A stretch of DNA of 64,000 bases from Flavihumibacter fluminis (GTDB lineage Bacteria; Bacteroidota; Bacteroidia; Chitinophagales; Chitinophagaceae): assembly GCF_021491375.1 (NCBI RefSeq), contig NZ_JAKEVY010000002.1, positions 434,001 to 498,000 of the forward strand. The letters run 5' to 3'. Below are positions 42,154 to 52,006 of the stretch, piece by piece. The notes below the pieces were generated by a model. That model was given only the letters and a program-made list of their open reading frames with translations, had not been told where the DNA came from and did not search any database. The position numbers and the translations under genes were made by a program. Within the stretch, counting starts at the first letter, position 1, and the number at the start of each line of letters is the position of its first letter.

Positions 42154-44685
42154 ATGGACAACAATTTTTCAGCCCAGGTAAAGGAGATCATCTCGTTCAG
42201 CAGGGAGGAGGCGTTGAGGTTGGGTAATGATTTTATCGGTACGGAGCACTTGCTGCTTGGGCTGATAAGAGAAGGTGACAACACCGCTGTCCGTATTCTG
42301 AAGAGTTTTAATGTGGATCTGTATGAACTGCGAAAGGAAGTGGAACTGGCAGTGAAGGATAAAACAGGAAAGAATATAGCCAATATCAATAGTTTGCCTC
42401 TCACCAAGCAGGCAGAGAAAGTGATTCGGGTTACTGTTTTGGAAGCAAAAGCATTGAAGAGCCCGACTGTTGAAACAGAACACCTCATGCTTTCTATTCT
42501 CAAGAACAAAGAAAATATCGCTACCCAAATCTTAAATCAATTTGACGTGGACTACGATTTATTCCGAAATGAACTCGGCGTTGTTAAGAGCAACGATGTG
42601 AGAAGTGAATATCCGGATGAGAATGAAGATGATTTTGATGAAGAGAAAAAATACAGCCAGCAGAAATCCAAACAGGCAGGCGCTACCAAAAGCAAAACGC
42701 CAGTATTGGATAATTTCGGTCGCGATATCACCCGCCTGGCTGAATCCGGTTCTTTAGATCCTATCGTTGGTCGCGAAGAAGAAATCGAAAGAGTATCTCA
42801 GATTCTGAGTCGCCGTAAAAAGAATAACCCCATCCTGATCGGTGAACCCGGTGTTGGTAAAACCGCTATCGTGGAAGGCCTTGCACTTCGCATTGTACAG
42901 CGAAAAGTATCCCGCGTACTGTTTGATAAGCGCGTGATTTCGCTGGATCTTGCTGCACTGGTTGCTGGTACCAAGTATCGCGGACAGTTTGAAGAGCGCA
43001 TGAAAGCCATCATGAATGAGCTAGAGAAAAACCGTGATGTGATTCTCTTTATCGATGAGATTCATACCATCGTTGGTGCAGGTGGTGCAAGTGGTTCACT
43101 GGATGCTTCCAACATCTTCAAGCCGGCTCTTGCACGTGGCGAATTGCAATGTATTGGTGCATCTACACTGGATGAATACAGAATGTATATCGAGAAAGAT
43201 GGTGCACTTGATCGTCGATTCCAGAAAGTAATGGTAGATCCTCCTAGTGTGGATGAAACCATCATGATCCTGAACAACATCAAATCCAAATACGAAGAAT
43301 ATCACAATGTGAATTATTCGGATGATGCGATTGATGCCTGTGTGAAGCTGAGTGACCGGTATATGACGGATCGCCTGCTGCCAGACAAAGCCATCGACGT
43401 ATTGGACGAAGTAGGTGCAAGGGTACACCTGAAAAATATCAATGTACCAGACGAGATCCTGGAACTCGAGAAGAAGATCGAAGAAGTGAAGAATGAAAAG
43501 AACAGGGTGGTAAAAAGCCAGAAGTTCGAAGAAGCAGCCTCCCTGCGTGATACAGAGAAACGCTTGCAGGAAGAACTCGAAAGAGCCAAGGCGCAGTGGG
43601 AAGAAGAAAGTAAACACAAGCGCTATCCCATTAGCGAAGAAGATATTGCTGAAGTGGTGAGTATGATGACCGGCATTCCCGTGAAGCGTATGGTGCAGGC
43701 AGAAAGTGAGAAGCTGAAGAAAATGTCGGATGATATGCGCGGCATGGTTATCGGTCAGGATGAAGCCATTCAGAAAGTAGTGAAAGCCATCCAGCGTAAC
43801 CGGGTAGGATTGAAAGATCCCAAGAAACCGGTGGGTACCTTTATCTTCCTGGGACCAACTGGTGTTGGTAAAACAGAGCTCGCACGTTCTCTTGCCCGCT
43901 ACATGTTTGACAGTGAAGATGCGCTGATCCGGATTGATATGAGTGAATACATGGAGAAATTCACCATCAGCCGATTGATTGGAGCGCCTCCGGGTTATGT
44001 GGGTTATGAAGAAGGCGGACAGCTGACAGAAAAAGTACGCCGCAAGCCATATTCCGTAATCCTGCTGGATGAAATCGAAAAAGCACACCCGGATATTTAC
44101 AATATCCTGCTGCAGGTGCTGGATGATGGCCAGCTGACTGATGGACTAGGTCGTAAAGTGGATTTCAAGAACTGTATGATCATTATGACCTCCAATATTG
44201 GTGTTCGCCAGTTGAAAGATTTTGGTGATGGAGTTGGGTTTGCAACTGCCGCCCGATCTGCCAGTTCGGAGGAAAACAATAAGGCAGTGATTGAGAAAGC
44301 GCTGAAGCGGACCTTTTCACCTGAGTTTTTAAACCGTATTGATGATGTGATCATTTTTAATTCACTTGAAAAAGAACATATTTTCCAAATCATTGATATC
44401 CTGTTGAAAGGTGTGCTCAAGCGACTGAACAACCTCGGCTTCACACTCGAGTTGACAGAAGAAGCAAAAAACTTCATCGCTATAAAAGGATATGATATTC
44501 AGTTTGGTGCGAGACCTCTCCACCGGGCATTACAGAAATACCTGGAAGATCCATTGGCAGAGGAGATACTCAATATGACTATCAAACAGGGTGATGTGCT
44601 GATCGCTGACCTGGATAAGGAGAATAATAAAATATTCTTTACCCTGAGCGAATCTGCTCCTAAAAAAGAGAAATCAGCATCCTAA
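42154..44685 (+). CDS. clpC: ATP-dependent Clp protease ATPase subunit ClpC
   Basis: 843 residues. The Clp N-domain lies at residues 1-145, AAA module 1 has Walker A GEPGVGKT near residue 230, a UVR-like helical pair ([18 protein letters not shown]) sits near residue 450, and AAA module 2 has Walker A GPTGVGKT near residue 567. This order identifies ClpC rather than ClpB, which has a longer middle domain and no UVR motif. It unfolds proteins and feeds them to ClpP. It ends with a strong terminator. The gene is AT-rich upstream but without a clear consensus promoter. Confidence 0.95.
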   Translation: MDNNFSAQVKEIISFSREEALRLGNDFIGTEHLLLGLIREGDNTAVRILKSFNVDLYELRKEVELAVKDKTGKNIANINSLPLTKQAEKVIRVTVLEAKALKSPTVETEHLMLSILKNKENIATQILNQFDVDYDLFRNELGVVKSNDVRSEYPDENEDDFDEEKKYSQQKSKQAGATKSKTPVLDNFGRDITRLAESGSLDPIVGREEEIERVSQILSRRKKNNPILIGEPGVGKTAIVEGLALRIVQRKVSRVLFDKRVISLDLAALVAGTKYRGQFEERMKAIMNELEKNRDVILFIDEIHTIVGAGGASGSLDASNIFKPALARGELQCIGASTLDEYRMYIEKDGALDRRFQKVMVDPPSVDETIMILNNIKSKYEEYHNVNYSDDAIDACVKLSDRYMTDRLLPDKAIDVLDEVGARVHLKNINVPDEILELEKKIEEVKNEKNRVVKSQKFEEAASLRDTEKRLQEELERAKAQWEEESKHKRYPISEEDIAEVVSMMTGIPVKRMVQAESEKLKKMSDDMRGMVIGQDEAIQKVVKAIQRNRVGLKDPKKPVGTFIFLGPTGVGKTELARSLARYMFDSEDALIRIDMSEYMEKFTISRLIGAPPGYVGYEEGGQLTEKVRRKPYSVILLDEIEKAHPDIYNILLQVLDDGQLTDGLGRKVDFKNCMIIMTSNIGVRQLKDFGDGVGFATAARSASSEENNKAVIEKALKRTFSPEFLNRIDDVIIFNSLEKEHIFQIIDILLKGVLKRLNNLGFTLELTEEAKNFIAIKGYDIQFGARPLHRALQKYLEDPLAEEILNMTIKQGDVLIADLDKENNKIFFTLSESAPKKEKSAS

Positions 44686-44707
44686 GATTCTAAGTAAATT
44701 CTAATAC

Positions 44708-44736
44708 AAGGCTACCCGAAATGGTAGCCTTTTTTT
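44708..44736 (+). terminator. Intrinsic terminator after clpC
   Basis: A perfect 9-bp stem (AAGGCTACC with GGTAGCCTT), a 6-base loop and T7. It ends 14 bp before the next start codon. Confidence 0.92.
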
Positions 44737-44750
44737 GTATTTTAAAGAAC

Positions 44751-45245
44751 ATGACCAAGCACCTGAAAAAAGAAGAAAAGCCATTTTATTTCAAAGTATT
44801 AACTGTGGGTTGTCTCCTGCTGCTGCTGGCCAACTGGATACTTGCCATTGTTACGTATCCTTCTCTGCCGGATACCATTCCTTCTCATTTCAATGCCAGG
44901 GGAGAAGTTGATGGATACAGTTCCCGTGCTACTTTATTCCTATTGCCTGCTGTGGCTACCTTTTCATTATTGATTTTGTTGCTGGTGGGACCTCTGAAGT
45001 CAAAGTTCAGTAATCTCTCCACCACCGTTTATTCAGTCCCCTTACAACCCATGACCGAAGCGCGTTTGTTAAAAGTGATTGCATTCCTGACGGCTATATT
45101 ATTTTTGGTAATTGAGACTTTAATCATTCAAACCGCCAAAACCGGTCAACCCCCCAGCCATTTTTACTGGGTCTTTATCCTGGCCGGTATTCTTGTCATC
45201 TATCCCTTCATCGAAATGGCCCTCGACAAAAAGAAGAAATCCTAA
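44751..45245 (+). CDS. DUF1648-domain membrane protein
   Basis: 164 residues from ATG 44751; an in-frame upstream ATG lies within the terminator and was rejected. Four hydrophobic segments are seen. The DUF1648 signature is present as LPDTIPSHFNARGEVDGYSSRA-like sequence near residue 42 (key residues P-D-x-I-P-x-H and G-x-x-D). Some relatives (SdpI) give immunity to secreted toxins, but most have unknown roles. A heptad array follows the stop. Confidence 0.8.
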   Translation: MTKHLKKEEKPFYFKVLTVGCLLLLLANWILAIVTYPSLPDTIPSHFNARGEVDGYSSRATLFLLPAVATFSLLILLLVGPLKSKFSNLSTTVYSVPLQPMTEARLLKVIAFLTAILFLVIETLIIQTAKTGQPPSHFYWVFILAGILVIYPFIEMALDKKKKS

Positions 45246-45253
45246 TCTTTCAT

Positions 45254-45312
45254 TTCTCACGTCTCACGTCTCACATTTCACTTCTTTTCACGTCTCACAT
45301 CTCACGTCTCAC
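45254..45312 (-). repeat. Inverted GTGAGAY heptads upstream of cmk
   Basis: On the plus strand: TTCTCAC, GTCTCAC, GTCTCAC, ATTTCAC, then a 10-base break and GTCTCAC, ATCTCAC, GTCTCAC. On the minus strand these are GTGAGAY units. The array ends exactly where the TATATTTG -7 box of cmk begins. Confidence 0.9.
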
Positions 45313-45320
45313 TATATTTG
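45313..45320 (+). promoter_or_regulatory. cmk: -7 element TATATTTG of cmk
   Basis: A perfect TAnnTTTG ends 4 bases before the cmk ATG, implying a leaderless or nearly leaderless mRNA. The region where a -33 box should lie consists of heptad units and has no TTG. Confidence 0.5.
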
Positions 45321-45324
45321 CTCC

Positions 45325-46014
45325 ATGGCTGGTAAAAAGAAAATCATCATCACCATTGACGGATGGAGCAGTTGTGGCAAGAGTACCGTTGCAAAACAAT
45401 TAGCTAGGGAATTGAACTATGTCTATATTGACAGCGGTGCCATGTACCGCGCCATCACCTTGTATTTTTTACGTAATCACATCGACTGGACAAATACTGA
45501 GGAAGTAAAGGGTGCACTTAAAAACATTCAGCTGGATTTTCGGTACAATGAACATAGTCAGCAATCAGAGATTTTCCTGAATGATGAAAATGTGGAATAT
45601 GTAATCCGCGACCTGGTTGTAGCTGAAAAAGTAAGTGAGATCGCTGCCATCCGCGAAGTACGTGAGTTTGCAGTGAAACAGCAGCAGTCCATGGGTAAGA
45701 AGAAAGGCATTGTGATGGATGGCAGGGATATTGGAACGGTGGTATTTCCCAATGCCGAATTAAAAATCTTCATGACGGCCGACAATGCTGTTCGCGTAGA
45801 ACGCCGGTTTAAAGAGCTCTATGAGAAGAATCCGAATGTCACCATCGAGGAAGTAAAAAACAACCTGGAAATGCGTGATTATATCGACAGCAATCGCGAA
45901 GTTAGTCCGCTTCGCCAGGCAGCAGATGCATTGGTGCTGGATAATTCCAAACTAACTATGCCGGAGCAACTGACCATTGCACTCAACTGGGTAAAGGAAC
46001 GCCTGCCTGCCTGA
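45325..46014 (+). CDS. cmk: (d)CMP kinase
   Basis: 229 residues, the usual Cmk length. The P-loop IDGWSSCGKSTVAKQLA is at residues 10-26, YIDSGAMYRAIT at about 35-46 and the GRDIGTVVFPNAELKIF segment near residue 135. The enzyme phosphorylates CMP and dCMP with ATP. The ATG at 45325 was chosen because the frame upstream is only repeat sequence. It stands alone, with a 111-bp gap to the TonB receptor gene. Confidence 0.94.
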   Translation: MAGKKKIIITIDGWSSCGKSTVAKQLARELNYVYIDSGAMYRAITLYFLRNHIDWTNTEEVKGALKNIQLDFRYNEHSQQSEIFLNDENVEYVIRDLVVAEKVSEIAAIREVREFAVKQQQSMGKKKGIVMDGRDIGTVVFPNAELKIFMTADNAVRVERRFKELYEKNPNVTIEEVKNNLEMRDYIDSNREVSPLRQAADALVLDNSKLTMPEQLTIALNWVKERLPA

Positions 46015-46125
46015 TTTCCTGGCTTCCTTCAGCTTTTCCCGATCTCGTAAATGCATTTCCTCATCGCGTAAACAAGCGTGTATTCTGCAGGATAAATTTG
46101 CGCCTTATAAAATGTAAGGACGAAG

Positions 46126-48474
46126 ATGAGGCAAATAGTATTGGTAATTGTATTGACTTTCAGTGTTTTGGGTTCAATCGCCCAAAACGGCACGGCAATT
46201 TTAAAAGGGAAAATCACCACAGCAGATAAAAAGCCCGGCGAAGGTGTGACGGTGGTTTTACAACCCATCAACCGTACAGTGCTTGCGGACAACGGAGGAA
46301 ATTATAACTTTTCAGGTCTCGAGGCTGGAGAATATACCCTTCTGGTAAGCCTTGTTAGCTATGAAGATATTACCCGCACAATTGAGCTAGCTGCCGGGGA
46401 AACCAAAACAGAAGACATCCAACTCAATCTTTCCAACCGCGAATTGAATGAAGTGGTGGTTATTGGGAATAAAAACAGTTTTAAAACCAACCGGGTTTCC
46501 AATTCCCTGAGGCTGGGCAGCAGTCTGCTGGAAACGCCACAGAATATCCAGGTAGTTACTTCCAAACTCATTAACGACCAGCAGATTTTTGATATGCTCG
46601 AAGGCGTTACACGTAATGTGAGTGGGGCCTCAAGAGTGGAGCACTGGGACAACTATGCGCGTATAACCATGCGCGGTAGTAATGTTGGAGCTTTCAGAAA
46701 CGGAATGAATGTATCCACTACCTGGGGGCCCTTAACTGAAGATATCAGCATGGTGGAACGTATTGAATTTGTAAAAGGTCCGGCTGGTTTCATGTTATCC
46801 AATGGCGATCCTGCAGGCTTCTATAATGTAGTTACCAAAAAGCCAAGCGGTCGTAACAAAGGTGAAGTAACCATGAGCCTGGGAAGTTTTGACCTGTATC
46901 GTGCAACTGCTGATATAGATGGAAAATTGACGGAGAATGGCAAACTGTTATATCGTATTAATGTTATGGGACAACTCAAAGGCTCCCATCGCCAGTTTGA
47001 TTTTAATAATCGCTATAGCATCGTTCCGGTGCTGAAGTATCTGATTGATGATCGTACTTCTGTAACATTGGAATATACTCACCAGTTCTCGGAGGTAAAT
47101 CTGATTGGTTCCAATTACCTCTTTTCCAAAAGAGGTTATGCAGATCAGCCCAGAACCATGACCTTGGCGGAATCCAGGATGCCTGCAACCAGAATGCTGG
47201 ATAGAAGTCTGCTTGCCATCTTTGATCACAAATTGAATGAGAACTGGAAATTAACCGCACAGGCTGCTTATTTCAATTATAACCAGGAAGGCGCTTCTCT
47301 ATGGGCGGCCGGATTTGACCCCATTAACGATAGCTTATTGCAACGTTCTATGAGTAGCTGGGATGTATTGGGTACCAGCAAAATGGGGCAGTTATTCCTT
47401 AATGGGGAAGAGCAAACCGGTGCAATCAGTCATAAGATCCTGGCAGGACTGGATATGAGTAACAAAGAGTATTTCCACGACTGGAATCAATATGCGATGC
47501 TGGGACTTCCTACGTTTAACGTTTATAAACCAGTATACGGACAGGGCTCCATTCTGCAGGTAGATCGCAGTAAAGATATCCGTGAAAGAGGAGTTCGTTA
47601 TTATAATGGTTATACCGGGTTTTATGTGCAGGATGAAATGGGTTTCCTCGATGATAAACTGCGGTTGACCCTGGCCGGTAGAATCACACAATTAAAAACC
47701 GGAGATGTTTATTCCGGTGATTTTAAACGTAGCAAGTTTACACCGAGAGTAGGGGTTAGTTATTCTATCGATGCCAATACAGCTGCTTATGCACTCGTTG
47801 ACCAATCCTTCATGGAAAACTATGGAGTAGATGAAACCGGTCGTGTTTTTGATCCTGTAACCGGAACCAATATGGAACTCGGCATCAAAAGAGATTGGAT
47901 GAATGGTAAATGGAATTCCGCTCTTACGGTATATCAAATCAAACGTGATAATGTTCTGGCGGCCGATCCCAATAAACCTAATCCTGCAGGAGGATTTTTC
48001 AATACAGAAACGAGGCAGGAAACAAAAGGAGTGGAGGTGGATATCAAAGGTCAACTGCTGAAGGGACTGGATGTGATTATCAACTATGCTTTCACGGAAG
48101 CAAAAGTGGTAGATCATCCAAATAAAGCAGCCATCGGCACGCAGGTAGCTGGTTCAAGTCGCCATATTCAAAACGCCTGGCTGAACTACCGCCTGGATCG
48201 TGGAAAATTAGCCGGATTTGGTGTGTCGCTAGGTTATCAATACCAGGCAAAAAGATCCCCCTGGTTTGTGTTTGATGGTACGGAAAACAGTTTGCCGGAT
48301 TATTTCAGAATGGATGGAAGCCTTTCTTACCAGCGCAAGAATATTGGATTTAACCTGGTCGTAAATAATATTCTGAACAAATACCTGTATTCTGGTGCAC
48401 CGTATGCCAATTTCTTCTATTGGCAGGCAGAGCCGGGAACCAATGTGCGATTCTCGGTTGGGTATAAATTTTAA
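46126..48474 (+). CDS. TonB-dependent siderophore-type outer membrane receptor
   Basis: 782 residues with a signal peptide (cleavage near SIAQN), a carboxypeptidase-regulatory-like domain (residues about 22-110), a plug with ELNEVVVIGNKNS and VKGPAGFMLSNGDPAGFYNV near residue 215, and a barrel ending in VRFSVGYKF. The GDPAG plug motif is typical of ferric siderophore receptors. The stop overlaps the PepSY gene start (TAATG). TAAATTTG at 46093-46100 fits the -7 box, with no clear -33 partner. Iron-dependent control is likely from the family but no Fur box is identified here. Confidence 0.9.
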   Translation: MRQIVLVIVLTFSVLGSIAQNGTAILKGKITTADKKPGEGVTVVLQPINRTVLADNGGNYNFSGLEAGEYTLLVSLVSYEDITRTIELAAGETKTEDIQLNLSNRELNEVVVIGNKNSFKTNRVSNSLRLGSSLLETPQNIQVVTSKLINDQQIFDMLEGVTRNVSGASRVEHWDNYARITMRGSNVGAFRNGMNVSTTWGPLTEDISMVERIEFVKGPAGFMLSNGDPAGFYNVVTKKPSGRNKGEVTMSLGSFDLYRATADIDGKLTENGKLLYRINVMGQLKGSHRQFDFNNRYSIVPVLKYLIDDRTSVTLEYTHQFSEVNLIGSNYLFSKRGYADQPRTMTLAESRMPATRMLDRSLLAIFDHKLNENWKLTAQAAYFNYNQEGASLWAAGFDPINDSLLQRSMSSWDVLGTSKMGQLFLNGEEQTGAISHKILAGLDMSNKEYFHDWNQYAMLGLPTFNVYKPVYGQGSILQVDRSKDIRERGVRYYNGYTGFYVQDEMGFLDDKLRLTLAGRITQLKTGDVYSGDFKRSKFTPRVGVSYSIDANTAAYALVDQSFMENYGVDETGRVFDPVTGTNMELGIKRDWMNGKWNSALTVYQIKRDNVLAADPNKPNPAGGFFNTETRQETKGVEVDIKGQLLKGLDVIINYAFTEAKVVDHPNKAAIGTQVAGSSRHIQNAWLNYRLDRGKLAGFGVSLGYQYQAKRSPWFVFDGTENSLPDYFRMDGSLSYQRKNIGFNLVVNNILNKYLYSGAPYANFFYWQAEPGTNVRFSVGYKF

Positions 48475-49643
48475 TGCGAAATCCAGTTGTCATGACCTTC
48501 AAAAAAATTATAGGAAAACTGCATCTTTGGCTGGGACTGATATCCGGTGTTTTGGTTGTTTTTCTTGGTATCACAGGCTGTTTGCTTGCTTTTGAAAAGG
48601 AAATCAGAAACCTTACGGAGTCTTATCAGTTTGTTGAAAAACAGGATAAACCTTACTTGCCTCCTTCACAATTAAAAGCTATTGCACTAAAGCACCTGGA
48701 TGGACGTCCTGTTGTGGGATTGGAATATGGAAGTCCGGGTAAAGCAGCTTTTGCTGCGTATTATGATACCGTGGCCTATACCATAGTTGCGATGAATCCG
48801 TATACCGGTGAAGTGCTGAAGGTGAGAGACATGACAAAAGATTTCTTTCGCATTGTATTGAAAGGACATTTTTATCTGTGGTTACCCCCAGCCATCGGCA
48901 GGCCTATTGTGGGTTCAGCAACATTGGTGTTTTTAATCATGCTGATTAGCGGCATCGTATTGTGGTGGCCAAAGAATAAGGCAGCCATCAAGCAACGCTT
49001 TTCCATTAAGTGGAATGCGAAATGGAGAAGAGTGAATTACGACCTGCACAATGTATTGGGTTTTTACATGAGCTGGATTGGGATTTTCCTCGCAATAACC
49101 GGACTTGTTTGGGCCTTTGATTGGTTTGCAGATGCAACTTACTATACGACCTCTGGTGGTAAAAAAAGACCACCACATGAGCATCCGGTTTCCAATCCAA
49201 AAATTCCGGGGAATACAGACCAGGTGGCTGACGAGTTATGGGCGGCGCATTTAGCCAATATGAGTGAAAAAGAAAGTATCACGGTGTTTTATCCGTTTAC
49301 AGAAACTGATCCGTTGGAAATGGGTGTCAATCACCGGCCTGGCACTTACTACAAAGTAGATTATTATCACTACGACCGATACAGTGGTGAAGAATTACCT
49401 GCTACCGGTTCTTATGCAGGGGGCTTCGATGAAGCCAGTGTCGCAGATAAACTCGTCCGCATGAATTATGATATCCATGTTGGAGCGATCTTAGGTTTAC
49501 CTGGTAAATTCCTTGCTTTCTTTGGAAGTCTGATAGCAGCATCACTCCCTGTAACCGGATTTCTGTTATGGAGAGGAAGAAGAAAAAAGCAAGCTAAATC
49601 TCAGGTGGCAGTAGGCAAAGTAATTTTGCAACCTGTTTTGTGA
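48474..49643 (+). CDS. PepSY-associated transmembrane protein, ferric reductase-like
   Basis: 389 residues with four hydrophobic helices: residues about 20-42 (GVLVVFLGITGCLLAFE), about 145-170 (LIMLISGIVLWWPKNKAA), about 195-220 (FYMSWIGIFLAITGLVWAF) and about 345-368. Paired His residues flank the helices (KGHFYLWLP, DLHNVLGFY, YDIHVGAI), as in PepSY_TM proteins. Members next to siderophore receptors are thought to reduce or release iron in the periplasm. Translational coupling to the receptor supports that role. Confidence 0.88.
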   Translation: MRNPVVMTFKKIIGKLHLWLGLISGVLVVFLGITGCLLAFEKEIRNLTESYQFVEKQDKPYLPPSQLKAIALKHLDGRPVVGLEYGSPGKAAFAAYYDTVAYTIVAMNPYTGEVLKVRDMTKDFFRIVLKGHFYLWLPPAIGRPIVGSATLVFLIMLISGIVLWWPKNKAAIKQRFSIKWNAKWRRVNYDLHNVLGFYMSWIGIFLAITGLVWAFDWFADATYYTTSGGKKRPPHEHPVSNPKIPGNTDQVADELWAAHLANMSEKESITVFYPFTETDPLEMGVNHRPGTYYKVDYYHYDRYSGEELPATGSYAGGFDEASVADKLVRMNYDIHVGAILGLPGKFLAFFGSLIAASLPVTGFLLWRGRRKKQAKSQVAVGKVILQPVL

Positions 49644-49658
49644 AAATTTACTTCAACA

Positions 49659-50120
49659 ATGAGCCAGATCAACCTATCCTCTATGAAAGTTATTGGTATT
49701 ACTGTTAGAACCTCAAATGCTGCAGGTGCACCCGGAACGGATATCCCGGAACTTTGGAATCGTTTTTTGTCGGAAGCAATATTATTAAAGATCCCGAACC
49801 GGATTAACGATACAATTTACTGCGTATATACAAATTACGAGGGCGATCACACTAAACCCTATACAACACTGTTAGGATGCCAGGTAACTGAAATGGATAC
49901 TATTCCACATGGCACGACCGGTATAGAGATTCCAAAAGGTATTTACGAACAGGTATCAGTTACCGGGAATTTAATGAATGGAATTGTATTTCAAGCCTGG
50001 ATAGATATCTGGCAGCGCCCATTAAATAGAACCTATATCGCGGATTTTGAAGTCTACGATGAGAAAGCAGCTGATATGTCCAATGCAGAAGTGAACATAT
50101 TTGTGGGTGTTCAGAATTGA
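49659..50120 (+). CDS. GyrI-like/AraC effector-binding domain protein
   Basis: 153 residues forming one domain of the GyrI/SoxR-effector type, seen as MKVIGITVRTSN near the N-terminus, TIYCVYTNYEGDHTKPYTTL near residue 47, IPKGIYEQVSVTG near residue 89 and the C-terminal ADFEVYDEKAADMSNAEVN. Stand-alone domains of this kind bind small hydrophobic molecules and some hydrolyse them. It starts 15 bp after the PepSY gene. It overlaps the convergent nuclease gene by 10 bp. Confidence 0.85.
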   Translation: MSQINLSSMKVIGITVRTSNAAGAPGTDIPELWNRFLSEAILLKIPNRINDTIYCVYTNYEGDHTKPYTTLLGCQVTEMDTIPHGTTGIEIPKGIYEQVSVTGNLMNGIVFQAWIDIWQRPLNRTYIADFEVYDEKAADMSNAEVNIFVGVQN

Positions 50121-50872
50121 ATGGTCGTCAATACAGGTAAATGATCTGAGTGCAGCACCGCAGGAACTTCCGATTGAACAGGCTTCCCTTTCAACCTCGA
50201 ATTGAAGAAAATATAATCAATTGTTTTAAGAGGCGCTTCTGTTGGGAAACTGGGTTGATCCAGACCTGAGGCTACAGTCAATTGCGATAAGAGCAGTTGA
50301 ATTTCAGGTTGTTCAGGTGTTGCATTCAGATCTCCCATAAAAATGGCTGGCAGTTTCCTTTTTTTCAGATACTGCAACACTTCCTTCGCCTGTTTCAATC
50401 GGGTTGCTGCATCCAGTGCGAAATGCGCATTGGCAAAAAGCACCCGACCTATAGCAGGAATATCCACTTCTACCACTATTAGCGCCAATGATTGCCTAAG
50501 GCTATCCGGTTTTAATAAACTCAACCGGATATTCTCCACTTTTTTGATGGGATAGCGCGACAAAATTCCTTGTCCGTATGCACCTCCCTGATAGGCAAAA
50601 TGCCGTACGAAAGCAAAATGCATCCCGGTAATGGCAGCCAATCGTTTCATCTGGTCGATTTGCCCGGAACGGCTGCAGACGCTGTCCACTTCCTGCAAGC
50701 CAACCAGTTGAGCCTTTGTGCCCAGGATAAAACACCCAATAGAGTCCAGGGTATTTCGCTCGTCTTTATCCGCACCGTGGTGAATATTATAACTCATAAC
50801 GGTGATGCCTGGTTGTTGACCAGCAACTTTAAGTCCTGCAAACATTACCAGGACTGCCAATAAATAAGCCAT
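50111..50872 (-). CDS. Secreted endonuclease/exonuclease/phosphatase-family protein
   Basis: 253 residues from ATG 50872; the upstream extension of the frame overlaps the next gene and is not protein-like. A signal peptide is present (AYLLAVLVMFAGLKVAGQ). The EEP fold motifs are in order: VMSYNIHHG, VGLQEVD, FMGDLNATP and HSDHLPV, holding the metal-binding Glu and Asp and catalytic His. Relatives cleave nucleic acids or phosphoesters such as sphingomyelin or phosphoinositides. It is exported, so it acts outside the cytoplasm. Overlaps the preceding convergent gene by 10 bp. Confidence 0.87.
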   Translation of the reverse strand: MAYLLAVLVMFAGLKVAGQQPGITVMSYNIHHGADKDERNTLDSIGCFILGTKAQLVGLQEVDSVCSRSGQIDQMKRLAAITGMHFAFVRHFAYQGGAYGQGILSRYPIKKVENIRLSLLKPDSLRQSLALIVVEVDIPAIGRVLFANAHFALDAATRLKQAKEVLQYLKKRKLPAIFMGDLNATPEQPEIQLLLSQLTVASGLDQPSFPTEAPLKTIDYIFFNSRLKGKPVQSEVPAVLHSDHLPVLTTIQF

Positions 50873-50876
50873 GAAT

Positions 50877-51158
50877 TTATTTGTGCTGCATATTACGCAC
50901 TTCATTCCACACAAAATCTTCGATTTCATCAAAGAGAAAGCGTTCCCTTTTTCTGCCTTTGGTCTCTTCTTCGAATTTGTTGGTGAGGTTGAGTGCCAGC
51001 TTGTACATTTCATCAGTGGCAGACTGATCCAGCATTTCAGAAAAACTCTTGGGTTGTTTTCCTTCTTCCAGGCTACGGATATAACATAATACTTCTACTA
51101 CCTCAAAATGTGTTTTTTGCCAGGATTCAAAACCGTTTGGAAATTCCGGTGTTCCCAT
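50877..51158 (-). CDS. Conserved-looking small soluble protein, unknown function
   Basis: 93 residues if the ATG at 51158 is used; a GTG at 51248 would add 30 residues but overlap the preceding gene by 50 bp. The sequence has a Trp/Phe-rich start (GFESWQKTHFEVVEVL) and an acidic/basic helical end (RERFLFDEIEDFVWNEVRN). No membrane segment. I do not recognise a family. It lies 4 bp before the nuclease gene and is probably co-transcribed. Confidence 0.6.
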   Translation of the reverse strand: MGTPEFPNGFESWQKTHFEVVEVLCYIRSLEEGKQPKSFSEMLDQSATDEMYKLALNLTNKFEEETKGRKRERFLFDEIEDFVWNEVRNMQHK

Positions 51159-51198
51159 GTTGAATAGTTTTAGATTCTCGTATTCAACTAAATTTAAC

Positions 51199-51849
51199 TC
51201 ATTTACCGGTATAAACAAGTTTTCTGAAATCTCCTCCACTACCGGCACCCAGGAAGATTCCGATTTTACCAGATTTTGCAGTCCGTAAACGGCTTACTTT
51301 CATAGCCGGGCTTGCATTTCCATTGATAAGAGCAATAACTTCGGTATCAGTAACGTGGATGGTCATACTAAACCAGTTATTGGGCTCCGGAGGAAATTGT
51401 ATGGCATTTTCAAACTCGGCATTCCGTTCGTCTCTCAATTTCTTCCAGGTAAATTCCGGATGTGCGATGTACTGGATTGAATGAATTCTTCGAACAGAAT
51501 CTGTAGCCAGGAAATTAAAGGGACGGCAATACACTGCTTCATAGGTTGAATCATTTTGTCCACTGAAAGCCAGCCCGACAAAACTTTTCTGGATCTCATC
51601 CTTGCCTCTTAACTCCAGTGTGAAGGTACCGGTAGAAAGGTTCTCAACCGGCAACCAGACAATGCCTTCTCCTTTTGTTTCCGAAACTTTGATATAATCA
51701 GACTGTTCATCGGTTTCGATACTGATCGTTCGGTTAATCACGACCAGTTTGCCCTTTTTATGAAATTGAGAGAGTCGAAGGGTTTTCTGTGCGGATACCG
51801 AACCTGAAAGCACCAGCAGTCCAACAAGTAGTGTAGTTATTTTATTCAT
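51199..51849 (-). CDS. Secreted concanavalin-like beta-sandwich protein
   Basis: 216 residues from ATG 51849, where a signal peptide begins (NKITTLLVGLLVLSGSVSAQ). The remainder is a single beta-rich domain (TFTLELRGKDEIQKSFVGLA, NDSTYEAVYCRPFNF, IGIFLGAGSGGDF) with the look of LamG/3-keto-disaccharide hydrolase-type sandwiches, common in secreted Bacteroidota proteins. No catalytic residues can be assigned. A ligand-binding role is possible. Confidence 0.65.
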   Translation of the reverse strand: MNKITTLLVGLLVLSGSVSAQKTLRLSQFHKKGKLVVINRTISIETDEQSDYIKVSETKGEGIVWLPVENLSTGTFTLELRGKDEIQKSFVGLAFSGQNDSTYEAVYCRPFNFLATDSVRRIHSIQYIAHPEFTWKKLRDERNAEFENAIQFPPEPNNWFSMTIHVTDTEVIALINGNASPAMKVSRLRTAKSGKIGIFLGAGSGGDFRKLVYTGK

Positions 51850-51936
51850 AAGTTTTATAAAGTTGACCGCAAATACTGTCAAATCCCTTAAAATAGAATG
51901 TTAAGAGTGATGAACTTGATAAGCTGAAAAATTCCG

Positions 51937-51954
51937 ATACGAACTTTTGCGTAT
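51937..51954. promoter_or_regulatory. Candidate operator 1, ATACG-N8-CGTAT
   Basis: The inverted repeat lies 52 bp upstream of the lipoprotein gene at 52007. Bases after it (TTGCGTATTG, CTGGAAT, GGATTTTTA) are shared with the region upstream of 55813, in the same order and spacing. Confidence 0.6.
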
Positions 51955-52006
51955 TGCAGTAGTCTGGAATTAGCAGGATTTTTATTCCAATTTTAAAATC
52001 CAGTAT

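Noticed and set aside
42169-42528. Minus-strand frames opposite the ClpC N-domain
   Set aside because: Two overlapping frames of similar length without any recognisable pattern, opposite conserved clpC.
43096-44088. Long minus-strand open frame of about 330 codons opposite clpC
   Set aside because: It is a shadow of the highly conserved clpC reading frame and encodes a Phe/His/Tyr-rich sequence with no protein-like pattern.
50873-51013. N-terminal extension of the nuclease frame
   Set aside because: It overlaps the neighbouring gene and precedes a normal signal peptide at 50872.
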